Shown here piece by piece: positions 10,799 through 19,930 of a DNA stretch of 64,000 bases. The stretch's first letter is position 1. Each line of letters starts with the position of its first letter. The notes under the pieces are model-generated. The model saw nothing but the letters and a program-made list of their open reading frames with translations, was not told the DNA's origin and did no database searches. The position numbers and the translations under genes were made by a program. The stretch is from Robiginitalea sp. SC105 (GTDB taxonomy: Bacteria > Bacteroidota > Bacteroidia > Flavobacteriales > Flavobacteriaceae): contig NZ_JACLZF010000002.1 in assembly GCF_014243345.1 (NCBI RefSeq), forward strand, positions 930,001-994,000, in the 5' to 3' direction.

Positions 10799-12123
10799 TG
10801 CAATACCTTCCCAACATCCTTTTTCTGCTGGCACTGGTGGCCGGCATCGGATTTTTTACCCGGAATATCCGCCGGCTGTTGCGGAATATCCGGCTGGGCC
10901 GGGAAGTGGCACCGGAAGGATCGCGATCCGAGCGCTTTCGTCAGATGGCCCGGATTGCCATCGGGCAGCAAAAGATGGTGGTACGGCCCATCGCCGGTTT
11001 GTTGCACATCATCGTTTACCTCGGCTTTATCATCATCAATATCGAGGTGCTGGAAATTATCATCGACGGTATTTTCGGTACCCACCGGATCTTTGCTTTC
11101 CTGGGCCCGGCCTATGACGTGCTGATTGCGACATTCGAAATCCTGGCCCTCCTGGTCCTGGTGGCTGTGGTGGTTTTCTGGCTGCGACGCAATGCGCTGC
11201 GGATCCGCCGCTTCTGGAAACCGGAAATGAAGGGCTGGCCCAAAAAAGACGCGGACTGGATCCTGTATATTGAGGCCATCCTGATGCTGCTGTTCCTGAC
11301 GATGAATGCGGCGGACTTCAGTTTGCAGCAGACAGGGGCAGACCATTATGTGCAGGCCGGGGCCTACCCGGTCAGCTCGGTCCTGGCCGGACTGATGTCC
11401 GGTTGGGGGGAAGGGACACTCGTGCTGGTGGAACGGTCCGCCTGGTGGCTGCATATCCTTGGGATCCTGTTCTTTCTGAATTACCTGTACTATTCCAAAC
11501 ACCTCCATATCCTGCTGGCCTTCCCGAATACCTACTGGGGCAAGATTGGACCAAAGGGGGCCTTTGAAAACCTGGAATCTGTCCGGAAGGAGGTAGCCCT
11601 GATGATGGACCCGGATGCGGACCCCTATGCCGCCCCCCCGGAGGATGCGGAGCCACCGGCCAAATTCGGAGCTTCGGACGTCATGGACCTCAGCAGGATT
11701 CAGCTGCTCAATGCTTACACCTGTACGGAATGCGGCCGGTGCACCAGCGAATGCCCGGCAAACCAGACAGGGAAGAAATTATCGCCCCGCAAGATCATGA
11801 TGGATACCCGAGACCGCCTGGAGTCGGTGGGCAGGGCGATCGAGGCCAATAACGGTCAATGGGAACCCGATGGCAGGCAGCTGCTGGACGATTACATCAC
11901 CCGGGAGGAACTCTGGGCCTGCACCACCTGCAATGCCTGTGTGGAAGCCTGTCCGGTCAGCATCGACCCCCTGTCGATCATCATGGACATGCGGCGGTAC
12001 CTGGTAATGGAACAGTCGGCCGCTTCCCAGGAGTTGAACGTGATGATGGGGAATATCGAGAATAACGGGGCTCCCTGGCCCTTTAATCAAATGGACCGGC
12101 TCAATTGGAAAGACGAATCATAA
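10798..12123 (+). CDS. Membrane-bound 4Fe-4S oxidoreductase, HdrD/NarI-like
   Basis: A 441-residue protein with about five transmembrane helices in its first 240 residues (resembling the cytochrome-b type gamma subunit of nitrate reductase) followed by a cytoplasmic ferredoxin domain. Two clusters are visible: CTECGRCTSECP near residue 307 and CTTCNACVEACP near residue 374, which should hold two [4Fe-4S] centres. Together with the next gene it resembles a split heterodisulfide-reductase/GlpC-like electron-transfer unit that links a cytoplasmic donor to the quinone pool. The donor and acceptor are unknown. The start overlaps the MCE gene stop by one base; the next start follows directly after the stop. 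Confidence 0.85.
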   Translation: MQYLPNILFLLALVAGIGFFTRNIRRLLRNIRLGREVAPEGSRSERFRQMARIAIGQQKMVVRPIAGLLHIIVYLGFIIINIEVLEIIIDGIFGTHRIFAFLGPAYDVLIATFEILALLVLVAVVVFWLRRNALRIRRFWKPEMKGWPKKDADWILYIEAILMLLFLTMNAADFSLQQTGADHYVQAGAYPVSSVLAGLMSGWGEGTLVLVERSAWWLHILGILFFLNYLYYSKHLHILLAFPNTYWGKIGPKGAFENLESVRKEVALMMDPDADPYAAPPEDAEPPAKFGASDVMDLSRIQLLNAYTCTECGRCTSECPANQTGKKLSPRKIMMDTRDRLESVGRAIEANNGQWEPDGRQLLDDYITREELWACTTCNACVEACPVSIDPLSIIMDMRRYLVMEQSAASQELNVMMGNIENNGAPWPFNQMDRLNWKDES

Positions 12124-12927
12124 ATGGGAAGCGAGATGGAGAATAAGGCAGATATACCCACGCTGGCCGAGATGACAGCCCGGGGGGAAAAACCCGAGGT
12201 GCTTTTCTGGGTGGGCTGTGCAGGCAGTTTTGACGACCGGGCCAAGAAAATCACCAAGGCCTTCGTAAAGCTGCTGCAGCAGGCCGGGGTGGCCTTTGCG
12301 GTCCTGGGCACGGAAGAGAGTTGTACCGGGGACCCCGCCAAACGGGCAGGCAACGAATTCCTGTTCCAGATGCAGGCTGCGACCAATATCCAGGTACTCA
12401 ACGGGTACGGGGTGGAGACCATCGTCACTACCTGCCCGCATTGCTTTAACACCCTCAAGAACGAATATCCGGGCCTTGGCGGAACGTACAAGGTGGTACA
12501 CCACACTAAATTCCTGCAAGAACTGCTCAAGGCGGGCCGGATCAAACTCGAGGGCGGGACCTTCCGGGGGAAGCGCATTACCTACCACGACCCCTGCTAC
12601 CTGGGGCGTGCCAACGGCATCTATGAGGCCCCCAGGGAACTCATCCGGAAGTTGGATGCCGAACTGGTCGAAATGAAGAGTTGCAGGCAAAAGGGATTGT
12701 GCTGCGGTGCCGGGGGAGCCCAGATGTTCAAGGAGCCGGAAAAGGGTGATAAGGACATCAATATCGAGCGCACCGAACAGGCGCTTGACACAGAGCCTGA
12801 AGTCATCGCTGCGGCCTGCCCGTTCTGCAATACCATGCTTAGCGACGGCGTTAAGGGGAAGGAAAAAGAACAACAGACCCGGGTGCTGGACCTTGCCGAA
12901 CTGCTGGCACAGGCTGCGGATCTTTAG
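12124..12927 (+). CDS. CCG-domain (Fe-S)-binding protein, HdrB/GlpC-like
   Basis: A 267-residue cytoplasmic protein with two cysteine-rich CCG domains, as found in HdrB, GlpC and LutA. Visible pieces are VGCAGSFDDR (about 29-38), TCPHCFNTLKNE, the first-domain DPCYLGR, the hallmark LCCGAGGAQMF and CPFCNTML. These would bind one or two Fe-S clusters, possibly of the noncubane type seen in HdrB. It begins immediately after the membrane Fe-S protein, so the two almost certainly form one complex. The physiological substrate cannot be read from the sequence. Confidence 0.87.
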   Translation: MGSEMENKADIPTLAEMTARGEKPEVLFWVGCAGSFDDRAKKITKAFVKLLQQAGVAFAVLGTEESCTGDPAKRAGNEFLFQMQAATNIQVLNGYGVETIVTTCPHCFNTLKNEYPGLGGTYKVVHHTKFLQELLKAGRIKLEGGTFRGKRITYHDPCYLGRANGIYEAPRELIRKLDAELVEMKSCRQKGLCCGAGGAQMFKEPEKGDKDINIERTEQALDTEPEVIAAACPFCNTMLSDGVKGKEKEQQTRVLDLAELLAQAADL

Positions 12928-12937
12928 GCAGGCAGCT

Positions 12938-12980
12938 TCCATAAGCCGGAATGCAAGCAGCATCCATAAGCCGGAATGCA
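12938..12980 (+). repeat. Two-copy 25-bp tandem repeat
   Basis: The 18-base unit TCCATAAGCCGGAATGCA occurs at 12938-12955 and again at 12963-12980, a 25-base period, in the 166-base gap between the CCG protein gene and the gene at 13094. No coding function is apparent. It may be a small local duplication. Confidence 0.7.
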
Positions 12981-13093
12981 GGAAGTCGGAAGAAGGAAGT
13001 TGCCAGCACACAGCCCCGGGACAAATGCCATCAAGGCGCTGGCAATCCCGGTGAAAGAGAAAGCTATTAAAGTGAACGAAATGATAGAGAGCC

Positions 13094-13576
13094 ATGTTAG
13101 TACCCTTTGACGAATTGCCGGACCACGCCCGCATGTGGGTATATCAATCCAGCCGTCCCTTTACCGAAGAGGAAACCAGAAATGTGGAGCAGGAACTCGA
13201 ACGGTTCCTGACCGCATGGACCGCCCACGGCGCGGATTTGAAGGCCGGATACCGGATGCCCTACAACCGCTTTATCGCCATCGGCCTGGACCAGGACTCA
13301 GGTGCTGCCTCAGGCTGTTCCATTGACGCCTCGGTCCATTTTATCCAGCACCTGGAAAAAACCTTTGGGGTGGAATTGCTGGACCGGATGAACGTCACCT
13401 ACCGGCAGGGGGAATTCATCGCGTACAAACCCCTGGCGGATTTCCGTAAAATGGCTAAAAACAAGGCCGTTTCGGCCAAGACGATTGTTTTCAACAATTT
13501 GGTAACCAATAAGCAAGAATTTGAAAATGACTGGGAAGTCCCGGCCTCGGAAAGCTGGCACAGCCGGTTTTTCTGA
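13094..13576 (+). CDS. Conserved hypothetical protein (Bacteroidota)
   Basis: A 160-residue soluble protein with no signal peptide or membrane segment. Homologues in Flavobacteriia are often labelled ABC transporter ATPase, but I see no Walker A, Walker B or signature motif, so that label is not supported here. The C-terminal half has a compact pattern with several aromatic residues (KPLADFRKMAKNK, ENDWEVPASESWHSRFF). A single cysteine lies in ASGCSIDASVHF. The gene sits alone between the Fe-S pair and the GH3 fusion, in the same direction. Function unknown. Confidence 0.8.
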   Translation: MLVPFDELPDHARMWVYQSSRPFTEEETRNVEQELERFLTAWTAHGADLKAGYRMPYNRFIAIGLDQDSGAASGCSIDASVHFIQHLEKTFGVELLDRMNVTYRQGEFIAYKPLADFRKMAKNKAVSAKTIVFNNLVTNKQEFENDWEVPASESWHSRFF

Positions 13577-13666
13577 AAGCACACAGGAATGACCGGAACC
13601 CACCGAAGCGAAAACACGGGTACCGGCCCGACCCGGACCCGGCCCTAATAATTGAGGACCTCGAAT

Positions 13667-16579
13667 ATGCGATTGACAGCTGTTTTACTCCTGTTTAGCC
13701 TTATTCTCACCAAAATTCACGCCCAGACCCACCCGCTTGTGGCGGCAGACAGCGCTGCCCAGGCGCAATGGGTAGAAGCCCAATATAACGGAATGAGCCT
13801 GGAAGAGCGTATCGGCCAGCTGTTTATGGTGATGGTAGCCTCTTCCCAGGGCCCGGTTGTCCGGGACCAGGTTCTTGAACAGATCAAAGACCACCATATA
13901 GGAGGGGTAATTTTCAGCCTGGGAGGCCCCGTCAGGCAGGCGCGGATGACCAATGATTTCCAGGCGGCTTCCAGGACGCCCCTGCTGGTTGCCATGGATG
14001 CGGAATGGGGATTGGCCATGCGCCTGGATTCCACCTACGCATTTCCCTGGAACGCCACCCTGGGGGCCATACGGGATTCTGCCCTGATCGAGGCCGTGGG
14101 ATACCGGATCGGAACCCATGCCGCCCGCCTGGGCGTTCACATCAATTTTGCCCCGGTCGCGGATATCAACACCAACCCGCAAAACCCCATCATCGGCAAC
14201 CGGTCCTTCGGGGAGGACCCGGGCCGGGTCGCCCGTCAGGCGCGGTACCTGATGCATGGCATGCACCGGGCCGGGATCCTTACCAGCGGGAAGCATTTTC
14301 CGGGCCACGGGGATACGGCGGTCGACTCCCACAAGGCGCTGCCGCAGCTTCCCTACGACCGGCCCCGCCTGGACAGCGTGGAAATGGCCCCGTATGCCTC
14401 CCTGATCGACGCCGGGTTGCCTTCGGTGATGGTTGCCCACCTGAATGTCCCGGCCCTGACCGGATCGGCAGAGTTGCCCACCTCCCTTTCTCCGCGGGTG
14501 ATCGAAGATATCCTCAGGGGGGAAATGGGCTTTGAGGGGCTGGTCTTTACAGATGCCCTGAATATGAAAGGCGTCTCCGGTTATGCAGGGGTTGTAAACA
14601 CCTCCCTGGCCGCTTTCCTTGCAGGCAATGATATGCTGCTCCTTCCCGAGAACCTGGAGGCGGATATTGTGGCCTTCCTGGAGGCATACCACACGGGGGT
14701 TATCACCCCGGACCGCCTCGAGCGGTCCGTCCGCAGGATCCTCATGGCCAAATACAAGGCGGGACTACACCAGCTGCAACCGGTGGATGAAACCAACCTG
14801 GCTGAAGACCTGAATACCCCGGAGGATGACCTGGCCTATGAAAAAGCCATGGAGGCAGCGATCACCGTGCTTAAGAACAAGGTTTCCATCCTCGGGATCC
14901 GCAACCTGGAAAACAAGAAAATCGCCTATGTAAAACTCGGGGATGCCCCGCACCACGTCTTTCTGGACCGGCTCAGGCTGTATGCGGAAGTGGACGAAGT
15001 GGGGGGTACCGACCTCGAGGAGCTTAAATCCCGGCTTGCCGATTACAACCTGGTCATCCTGGGCATACATAAATCGAACGACTCCCCCTGGAAGAAACAC
15101 GAGCTGAGTCCGGCGGAAGTAAAATGGCTGCAGGAAATCGGGGACCTGCGGACGTCGAATTCGGTGGCTGTTGTTTTTGCAAGGCCCTACCTCCTTGGGG
15201 ATGTCCCCAGTTACGAGGGCCTGGATGGCCTGGTAATGGCCTACCAGAACAGTGAGATTGCCCAGCAGACGGCGGCGGAACTGCTATTTGGCGCCTTTCC
15301 CGCCAGGGGCCGCCTGCCGGTGACTGCCCACCCGGAATTTCCAGCGGGTAGCGGCCTGGACCTCACGGCCCTGGGGCGTCTCGGGTACAGCGTGCCCGAG
15401 CGGGTAGGGCTGGACCGGGCAAGGCTTGCACAGGTGGATACGCTGGTGCGGGATGGTCTCGACTCCCTGATGTTCCCGGGTGCCCAGGTCCTTATTGCCC
15501 GCAATGGCCAGGTGGTCTTTCACAAGGCCTATGGCAAGCACACCTACGAAGGGGACCGGGAGGTGCGGCTGACCGACCTCTACGATCTGGCCTCCCTCAC
15601 CAAAATCCTGTCCACCCTGCCTGTATTGATGGAAATGGAGGAATCCGGAGGAATCCGGCTCAATACGACCTTTGCGGAACTGTTGCCGGAGTACGCAGAC
15701 ACGGAACTGAAGGATGTGACAGTGCTCAAGGCGCTAAGCCATTACGGGCGGCTGCCCTCCTGGATTGCATTTTACCTGGATACCCTGGACAAGGACAGGA
15801 GGCCCTCGAGGAATTTCTACCGGAATTCCCCCCAGGAAGGATTTAGCATCAAGGTGGCCGAAAGCCTCTACCTGACCAATGCGTATTCGGATTCCATTTA
15901 CAACCGGATCGGCCGGCAGGAGCTCAAATCCAACCGGTACCGGTACAGCGATGTGGCTTATTATGTTTTTAAGAAATACATTGAACGCCAGTACGGGCGG
16001 CGGCTGGATGCCATTGCCAATGAGTTCCTGTACGCGCCCCTGGGTGCCGGCCATATGCTGTTCAACCCGCTCGAGCGATTTGACCGTTCCGATATCGTGC
16101 CCACCGAAGAGGACAATTACTACCGGTACCAGACCATACAGGGTTACGTGCACGATATGGGGGCGGCCATGCAGAACGGAGTGGGGGGCCATGCGGGCCT
16201 GTTCAGCAATGCCAACGATGTGGCCAAGGTAATGCAGATGTACCTGCAGGGGGGCTATTACGGGGGCACACGGTTCCTGGAGGATCGCACGGTCGAAAAA
16301 TTCAACAAATGCTATTTCTGCAACAACGATGTCCGCAGGGGAGTCGGTTTTGACAAGCCCCAGCTCGAAGAAAAAGGGCCGACCTGCGGCTGTGTATCCC
16401 GCCGCAGTTTTGGCCACAGCGGCTTTACGGGCACCTATACCTGGGCAGATCCGGAAAGCGGCATCCTCTATGTCTTCCTCTCGAACCGCACATATCCCGC
16501 CTCCTCAAACACCTTGCTGATACGCTCCGGCCTGCGGACCCGTATACAGCAGGCTATTTATGATTCCGTTATAAATTAG
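13667..16579 (+). CDS. GH3 beta-N-acetylhexosaminidase fused to a beta-lactamase-like serine hydrolase
   Basis: A 970-residue secreted two-domain enzyme. A signal peptide (MRLTAVLLLFSLILTKIHA) precedes a GH3 catalytic domain (about 40-375) with the NagZ-type loop KHFPGHGDTAVDSH and the nucleophile Asp in FTDALNMKG. A GH3 C-terminal-like domain follows (about 390-580). From about 600 a class C beta-lactamase/PBP-like domain carries the SxxK motif in SLTK. The first half should release GlcNAc from muropeptides; the second may act as a carboxypeptidase, esterase or amidase. The fusion is known in Bacteroidota. A TTG at 13652 lies in frame, but the ATG at 13667 gives the better signal peptide. 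Confidence 0.9.
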   Translation: MRLTAVLLLFSLILTKIHAQTHPLVAADSAAQAQWVEAQYNGMSLEERIGQLFMVMVASSQGPVVRDQVLEQIKDHHIGGVIFSLGGPVRQARMTNDFQAASRTPLLVAMDAEWGLAMRLDSTYAFPWNATLGAIRDSALIEAVGYRIGTHAARLGVHINFAPVADINTNPQNPIIGNRSFGEDPGRVARQARYLMHGMHRAGILTSGKHFPGHGDTAVDSHKALPQLPYDRPRLDSVEMAPYASLIDAGLPSVMVAHLNVPALTGSAELPTSLSPRVIEDILRGEMGFEGLVFTDALNMKGVSGYAGVVNTSLAAFLAGNDMLLLPENLEADIVAFLEAYHTGVITPDRLERSVRRILMAKYKAGLHQLQPVDETNLAEDLNTPEDDLAYEKAMEAAITVLKNKVSILGIRNLENKKIAYVKLGDAPHHVFLDRLRLYAEVDEVGGTDLEELKSRLADYNLVILGIHKSNDSPWKKHELSPAEVKWLQEIGDLRTSNSVAVVFARPYLLGDVPSYEGLDGLVMAYQNSEIAQQTAAELLFGAFPARGRLPVTAHPEFPAGSGLDLTALGRLGYSVPERVGLDRARLAQVDTLVRDGLDSLMFPGAQVLIARNGQVVFHKAYGKHTYEGDREVRLTDLYDLASLTKILSTLPVLMEMEESGGIRLNTTFAELLPEYADTELKDVTVLKALSHYGRLPSWIAFYLDTLDKDRRPSRNFYRNSPQEGFSIKVAESLYLTNAYSDSIYNRIGRQELKSNRYRYSDVAYYVFKKYIERQYGRRLDAIANEFLYAPLGAGHMLFNPLERFDRSDIVPTEEDNYYRYQTIQGYVHDMGAAMQNGVGGHAGLFSNANDVAKVMQMYLQGGYYGGTRFLEDRTVEKFNKCYFCNNDVRRGVGFDKPQLEEKGPTCGCVSRRSFGHSGFTGTYTWADPESGILYVFLSNRTYPASSNTLLIRSGLRTRIQQAIYDSVIN

Positions 16580-16595
16580 GATGGGATTTTAGGTG

Positions 16596-16603
16596 TAGTT
16601 TTG
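16596..16603 (+). promoter_or_regulatory. Possible -7 box upstream of bshA
   Basis: TAGTTTTG matches TAnnTTTG and ends 5 bases before the bshA ATG, so a transcript from here would be almost leaderless. No -33 TTG is seen at the expected distance. It lies in the 29-base gap after the GH3 fusion gene. Confidence 0.33.
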
Positions 16604-16608
16604 TTACT

Positions 16609-17748
16609 ATGAAGATAGCCATTGTTTGTTATCCCACCTTCGGGGGAAGCGGCGTCGTAGCCACCGAACTGGGGATTGCGCTTGCCCGGAGGGGTCACGA
16701 GATCCATTTTGTCACCTACAGCCAGCCGGTGCGCCTTGAGTTACTGAACCCCAACATCCACTTTCACGAGGTACATGTGCCGGAATACCCCTTATTCCAT
16801 TACCAGCCTTATGAGCTGGCCCTGTCCAGCAAACTGGTGGAAACCATCAAGTCCTACGGCATTGAACTGCTTCACGTGCACTACGCGATCCCACACGCCT
16901 ATGCAGGCTATATGACCAAGAAAATGCTGGAGGAGGAGGGGATTTATGTCCCGATGGTGACCACGCTCCACGGAACGGATATCACGCTCCTCGGGAACCA
17001 CCCGTTCTACAAGCCCGCCGTGCAGTTCAGCATCAACCAGTCGGATGTCGTGACCTCCGTATCCGAAAGCCTGAAACAGGACACCCTGGAGATTTTTGAC
17101 ATCAAGAAGGACATCCATGTGATCCCGAACTTCATCGATAAAACCAAGTATAACCGGACCCCGGAGAACTGCCACCGGAGCCTCATGGCAAGCCCGGAGG
17201 AACGGATCCTGACCCACGTCAGCAACTTCCGTAAGGTCAAACGGGTGCAGGATGTGGTAAAAGTCTTTAGCGAGGTACAGAAACAGGTACCCGCCAAACT
17301 TATCATGGTAGGGGAGGGCCCCGAGAAGGAAGGGGCGGAAATCCTCGCCGAAAAACTGGGCCTGGAAGACAAGGTGCTATTCCTTGGGAACAGCAATGAG
17401 GTGGAACACATCCTTTGTTTCTCGGATATCTTCCTGCTCCCCTCGGAAAAGGAGAGCTTCGGGCTTGCCGCCCTGGAGGCGATGATCACGCGGACCGCGG
17501 TGATATCCACCAATGCCGGCGGGATCCCGGAACTCAACAAGGACGGGGTATCCGGTTACCTGAGCGATGTGGGGGACGTGGATGACATGGTGCGGAACAC
17601 GCTGAAAATCCTGAAGGACGACCAGACCCTGCAAGCCTTCAAAAACCGCGCCTACGACCTCGCCTGTAATTTCGACATCCACAACATCCTCCCCATGTAC
17701 GAGGAGGTCTACGAGATGGCCTATAAAAGCCGGCTGAAGAAGGCCTGA
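16609..17748 (+). CDS. bshA: N-acetyl-alpha-D-glucosaminyl L-malate synthase (bacillithiol biosynthesis)
   Basis: A GT4 glycosyltransferase of 379 residues that joins GlcNAc from UDP-GlcNAc to L-malate, the first step to the thiol bacillithiol. The N-terminal YPTFGGSGVVATELG (8-22) is characteristic of BshA and differs from generic GT4 enzymes. The retaining GT4 donor motif ESFGLAALEAM is present near 284-294, and THVSNFRKVKR is another conserved BshA stretch. bshB and bshC are not in this window. It converges with cysN with one base between the two stop codons and no terminator between them. Confidence 0.95.
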   Translation: MKIAIVCYPTFGGSGVVATELGIALARRGHEIHFVTYSQPVRLELLNPNIHFHEVHVPEYPLFHYQPYELALSSKLVETIKSYGIELLHVHYAIPHAYAGYMTKKMLEEEGIYVPMVTTLHGTDITLLGNHPFYKPAVQFSINQSDVVTSVSESLKQDTLEIFDIKKDIHVIPNFIDKTKYNRTPENCHRSLMASPEERILTHVSNFRKVKRVQDVVKVFSEVQKQVPAKLIMVGEGPEKEGAEILAEKLGLEDKVLFLGNSNEVEHILCFSDIFLLPSEKESFGLAALEAMITRTAVISTNAGGIPELNKDGVSGYLSDVGDVDDMVRNTLKILKDDQTLQAFKNRAYDLACNFDIHNILPMYEEVYEMAYKSRLKKA

Positions 17749-17749
17749 A

Positions 17750-19006
17750 TCAGACAATCATCCCCGCGGCGACGGTTTCATTCGTGTTGTCGTCGATCAG
17801 GATGATGCTTCCGGTATACCGGTTTTCCCGGTAAGGGTCCTGCATCAGCGGTTTGGTGGTGCGGATCTTCACCTTGCAGATATCATTCATGCACATCTGC
17901 GTATCCTCGGTTTTCCGGTTAAGGGTTTCGATATCGATCTTGTAGATTACCTCCCGGATCATGGCCTTCTGCTCGTTGGAGGTATGCATGATGGTGTATT
18001 TTGCCCGAGGCCTGGCGGGTTTGTCGTTCAGCCAGCACAGCATCACCTCGATATCCTGGGCGGCTTCCGGTTGGTTGTTCGCCCGCACGATCATATCCCC
18101 CCGGCTGATATCGATGTCGTCTTCCAGGGTAATGGACACGGACATGGGGGCAAATGCTTCCTCCACGGCCCCGGCCGGCCCGTCAATGCCCTTGATGCGG
18201 GAAGTAAAACCTGAGGGCAAAACGGCAATCTCATCCCCGACCCGGAAAACACCGCTGGAGATCCTTCCCGCATACCCGCGGTAATCCACGAATTCCTTGC
18301 TCTGCGGACGCAGCACGGTTTGCACCGGGAACCGGGAATCCACCTTGTTGATATCGCTGCTGATGTGCATGGTCTCCAGGGTGTGGAGCAGGGGCGCCCC
18401 CTGGTACCAGTCCATGTTTTCGGACCGGTTCACCACATTGTCCCCCAGCAGGGCGCTGATCGGGATAAATCGGATATCCGGGATGAGCATTTTGGAGGAA
18501 AAATCCTCAAACTGCCCGGTGATGTTTTGATACACCTCCTCCGAATAGTCCACAAGGTCCATCTTGTTGATACACACGATTACGTGGGGTATGTGCAGCA
18601 GGGAGGCGATAAACGCGTGGCGCTTGGTCTGTTCGATTACCCCATGGCGGGCATCCACCAGGATGATGGCCGCGTTCGCCGTGGAGGCCCCGGTGACCAT
18701 GTTGCGCGTATACTGAATATGCCCGGGCGTATCCGCGATGATGAATTTCCGCTTCGGCGTGGTAAAGTACCGGTAGGCGACATCGATGGTAATACCCTGT
18801 TCCCGTTCGTCCCTGAGGCCATCGGTAAAGAGAGCCAGGTCCACGCCCACATGCCCTTTCTGCTTGCTGGTGGATTCCACCGCCTCGAGCTGGTCCTCAA
18901 AGATGGACTTTGAATCGTATAACAGCCGCCCTATGAGCGTGCTTTTCCCGTCGTCCACACTGCCTGCCGTGGTAAATCGCAGGAGTTGATTATTGTCTAT
19001 TTGCAT
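17750..19006 (-). CDS. cysN: Sulfate adenylyltransferase subunit 1 (GTPase)
   Basis: GTPase subunit of ATP sulfurylase. With CysD it makes adenosine 5'-phosphosulfate (APS) from ATP and sulfate, using GTP hydrolysis to drive the reaction. The G motifs are intact: GSVDDGKS (15-22), DTPGH (92-96) and NKMD (147-150). At 418 residues it has the EF-Tu-like domain set but no fused APS kinase; a separate cysC is in the operon. It lies 18 bases after cysD and is the last gene of the cysQ-DUF2061-cysC-cysD-cysN operon. Confidence 0.96.
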   Translation of the reverse strand: MQIDNNQLLRFTTAGSVDDGKSTLIGRLLYDSKSIFEDQLEAVESTSKQKGHVGVDLALFTDGLRDEREQGITIDVAYRYFTTPKRKFIIADTPGHIQYTRNMVTGASTANAAIILVDARHGVIEQTKRHAFIASLLHIPHVIVCINKMDLVDYSEEVYQNITGQFEDFSSKMLIPDIRFIPISALLGDNVVNRSENMDWYQGAPLLHTLETMHISSDINKVDSRFPVQTVLRPQSKEFVDYRGYAGRISSGVFRVGDEIAVLPSGFTSRIKGIDGPAGAVEEAFAPMSVSITLEDDIDISRGDMIVRANNQPEAAQDIEVMLCWLNDKPARPRAKYTIMHTSNEQKAMIREVIYKIDIETLNRKTEDTQMCMNDICKVKIRTTKPLMQDPYRENRYTGSIILIDDNTNETVAAGMIV

Positions 19007-19024
19007 GCCTTCTAATTCTAATTT

Positions 19025-19930
19025 TTAAAAATACCCCTGCTTTTTCCGGTCTTCCATGGCGGTTTCCGACCGCTTGTCGTCGGCCCGGTTGCCCCGTTCA
19101 GTCTGCCGCATGGCGGATACTTCCTGCACAATTTTCTCCAGGGTGTCCGCGTCCGATTCGATTCCCCCGGTAATGGTGATATCTCCCAGGGTCCGGAAAC
19201 GGATTTTTTTGGTGACGATCTCTTCCCGCTCGTCCAGCTTCAAGAATTCGCTGTTGGGGATCCAGGAATTGTTGCGCAGGATTACCTCCCGTTCATGGGC
19301 AAAGTAGAGGGAGGGAATCTGGATGTTTTCCCTGAGGATATAGTTCCAGACATCCATTTCAGTCCAGTTGCTGATGGGGAATACGCGGAAGTGCTCCCCT
19401 TCAAAATGCTTTCCATTGAAAAGGTTCCAGAGTTCCGGGCGCTGGTTTTTCGGGTCCCATTGCCCGAAATCGTCCCGGTGGGAGAAAAAGCGCTCCTTGG
19501 CCCGGGCCTTCTCCTCGTCGCGACGACCGCCGCCGATGGCGCAATCCACCTTGTTGGACTCGATGGCGTCCAGCAGGGTCGTGATCTGCAGGGCATTCCG
19601 GGTGGCGTTCTTGCCTTTTTCCTCGGCCACGCGTCCCTCGTCGATGGATTCCTGCACGGAACCGACAATCAGGCGGACCCCCAACGCTTCTATCAAATCG
19701 TCCCGGAACTGGATCGTCTCCGGAAAATTATGGCCCGTATCCACGTGCATCAGTGCAAAGGGGATTTTGGCCGGGTAGAAGGCCTTTTTGGCGAGGTGGG
19801 TGATCACGATCGAATCCTTGCCTCCGGAAAACAGGATCACCGGGTTCTGGAACTGGGCCCAGACCTCCCGAAGCACGAAAATGGCTTCGGATTCCAATTC
19901 ATCCAGGTAATTCAGGTAATATTTACTCAT
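19025..19930 (-). CDS. cysD: Sulfate adenylyltransferase subunit 2
   Basis: Catalytic subunit of ATP sulfurylase, which adenylylates sulfate to APS. The 301-residue protein has the PP-loop SGGKDS (35-40) of the ATP pyrophosphatase fold and the conserved GGGRRDEEKARAKER stretch near 152-166. The start ATG overlaps the cysC stop by four bases (ATGA), showing translational coupling. Its C-terminal region (TAMEDRKKQGYF) matches CysD proteins. Nothing is odd. Confidence 0.96.
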   Translation of the reverse strand: MSKYYLNYLDELESEAIFVLREVWAQFQNPVILFSGGKDSIVITHLAKKAFYPAKIPFALMHVDTGHNFPETIQFRDDLIEALGVRLIVGSVQESIDEGRVAEEKGKNATRNALQITTLLDAIESNKVDCAIGGGRRDEEKARAKERFFSHRDDFGQWDPKNQRPELWNLFNGKHFEGEHFRVFPISNWTEMDVWNYILRENIQIPSLYFAHEREVILRNNSWIPNSEFLKLDEREEIVTKKIRFRTLGDITITGGIESDADTLEKIVQEVSAMRQTERGNRADDKRSETAMEDRKKQGYF

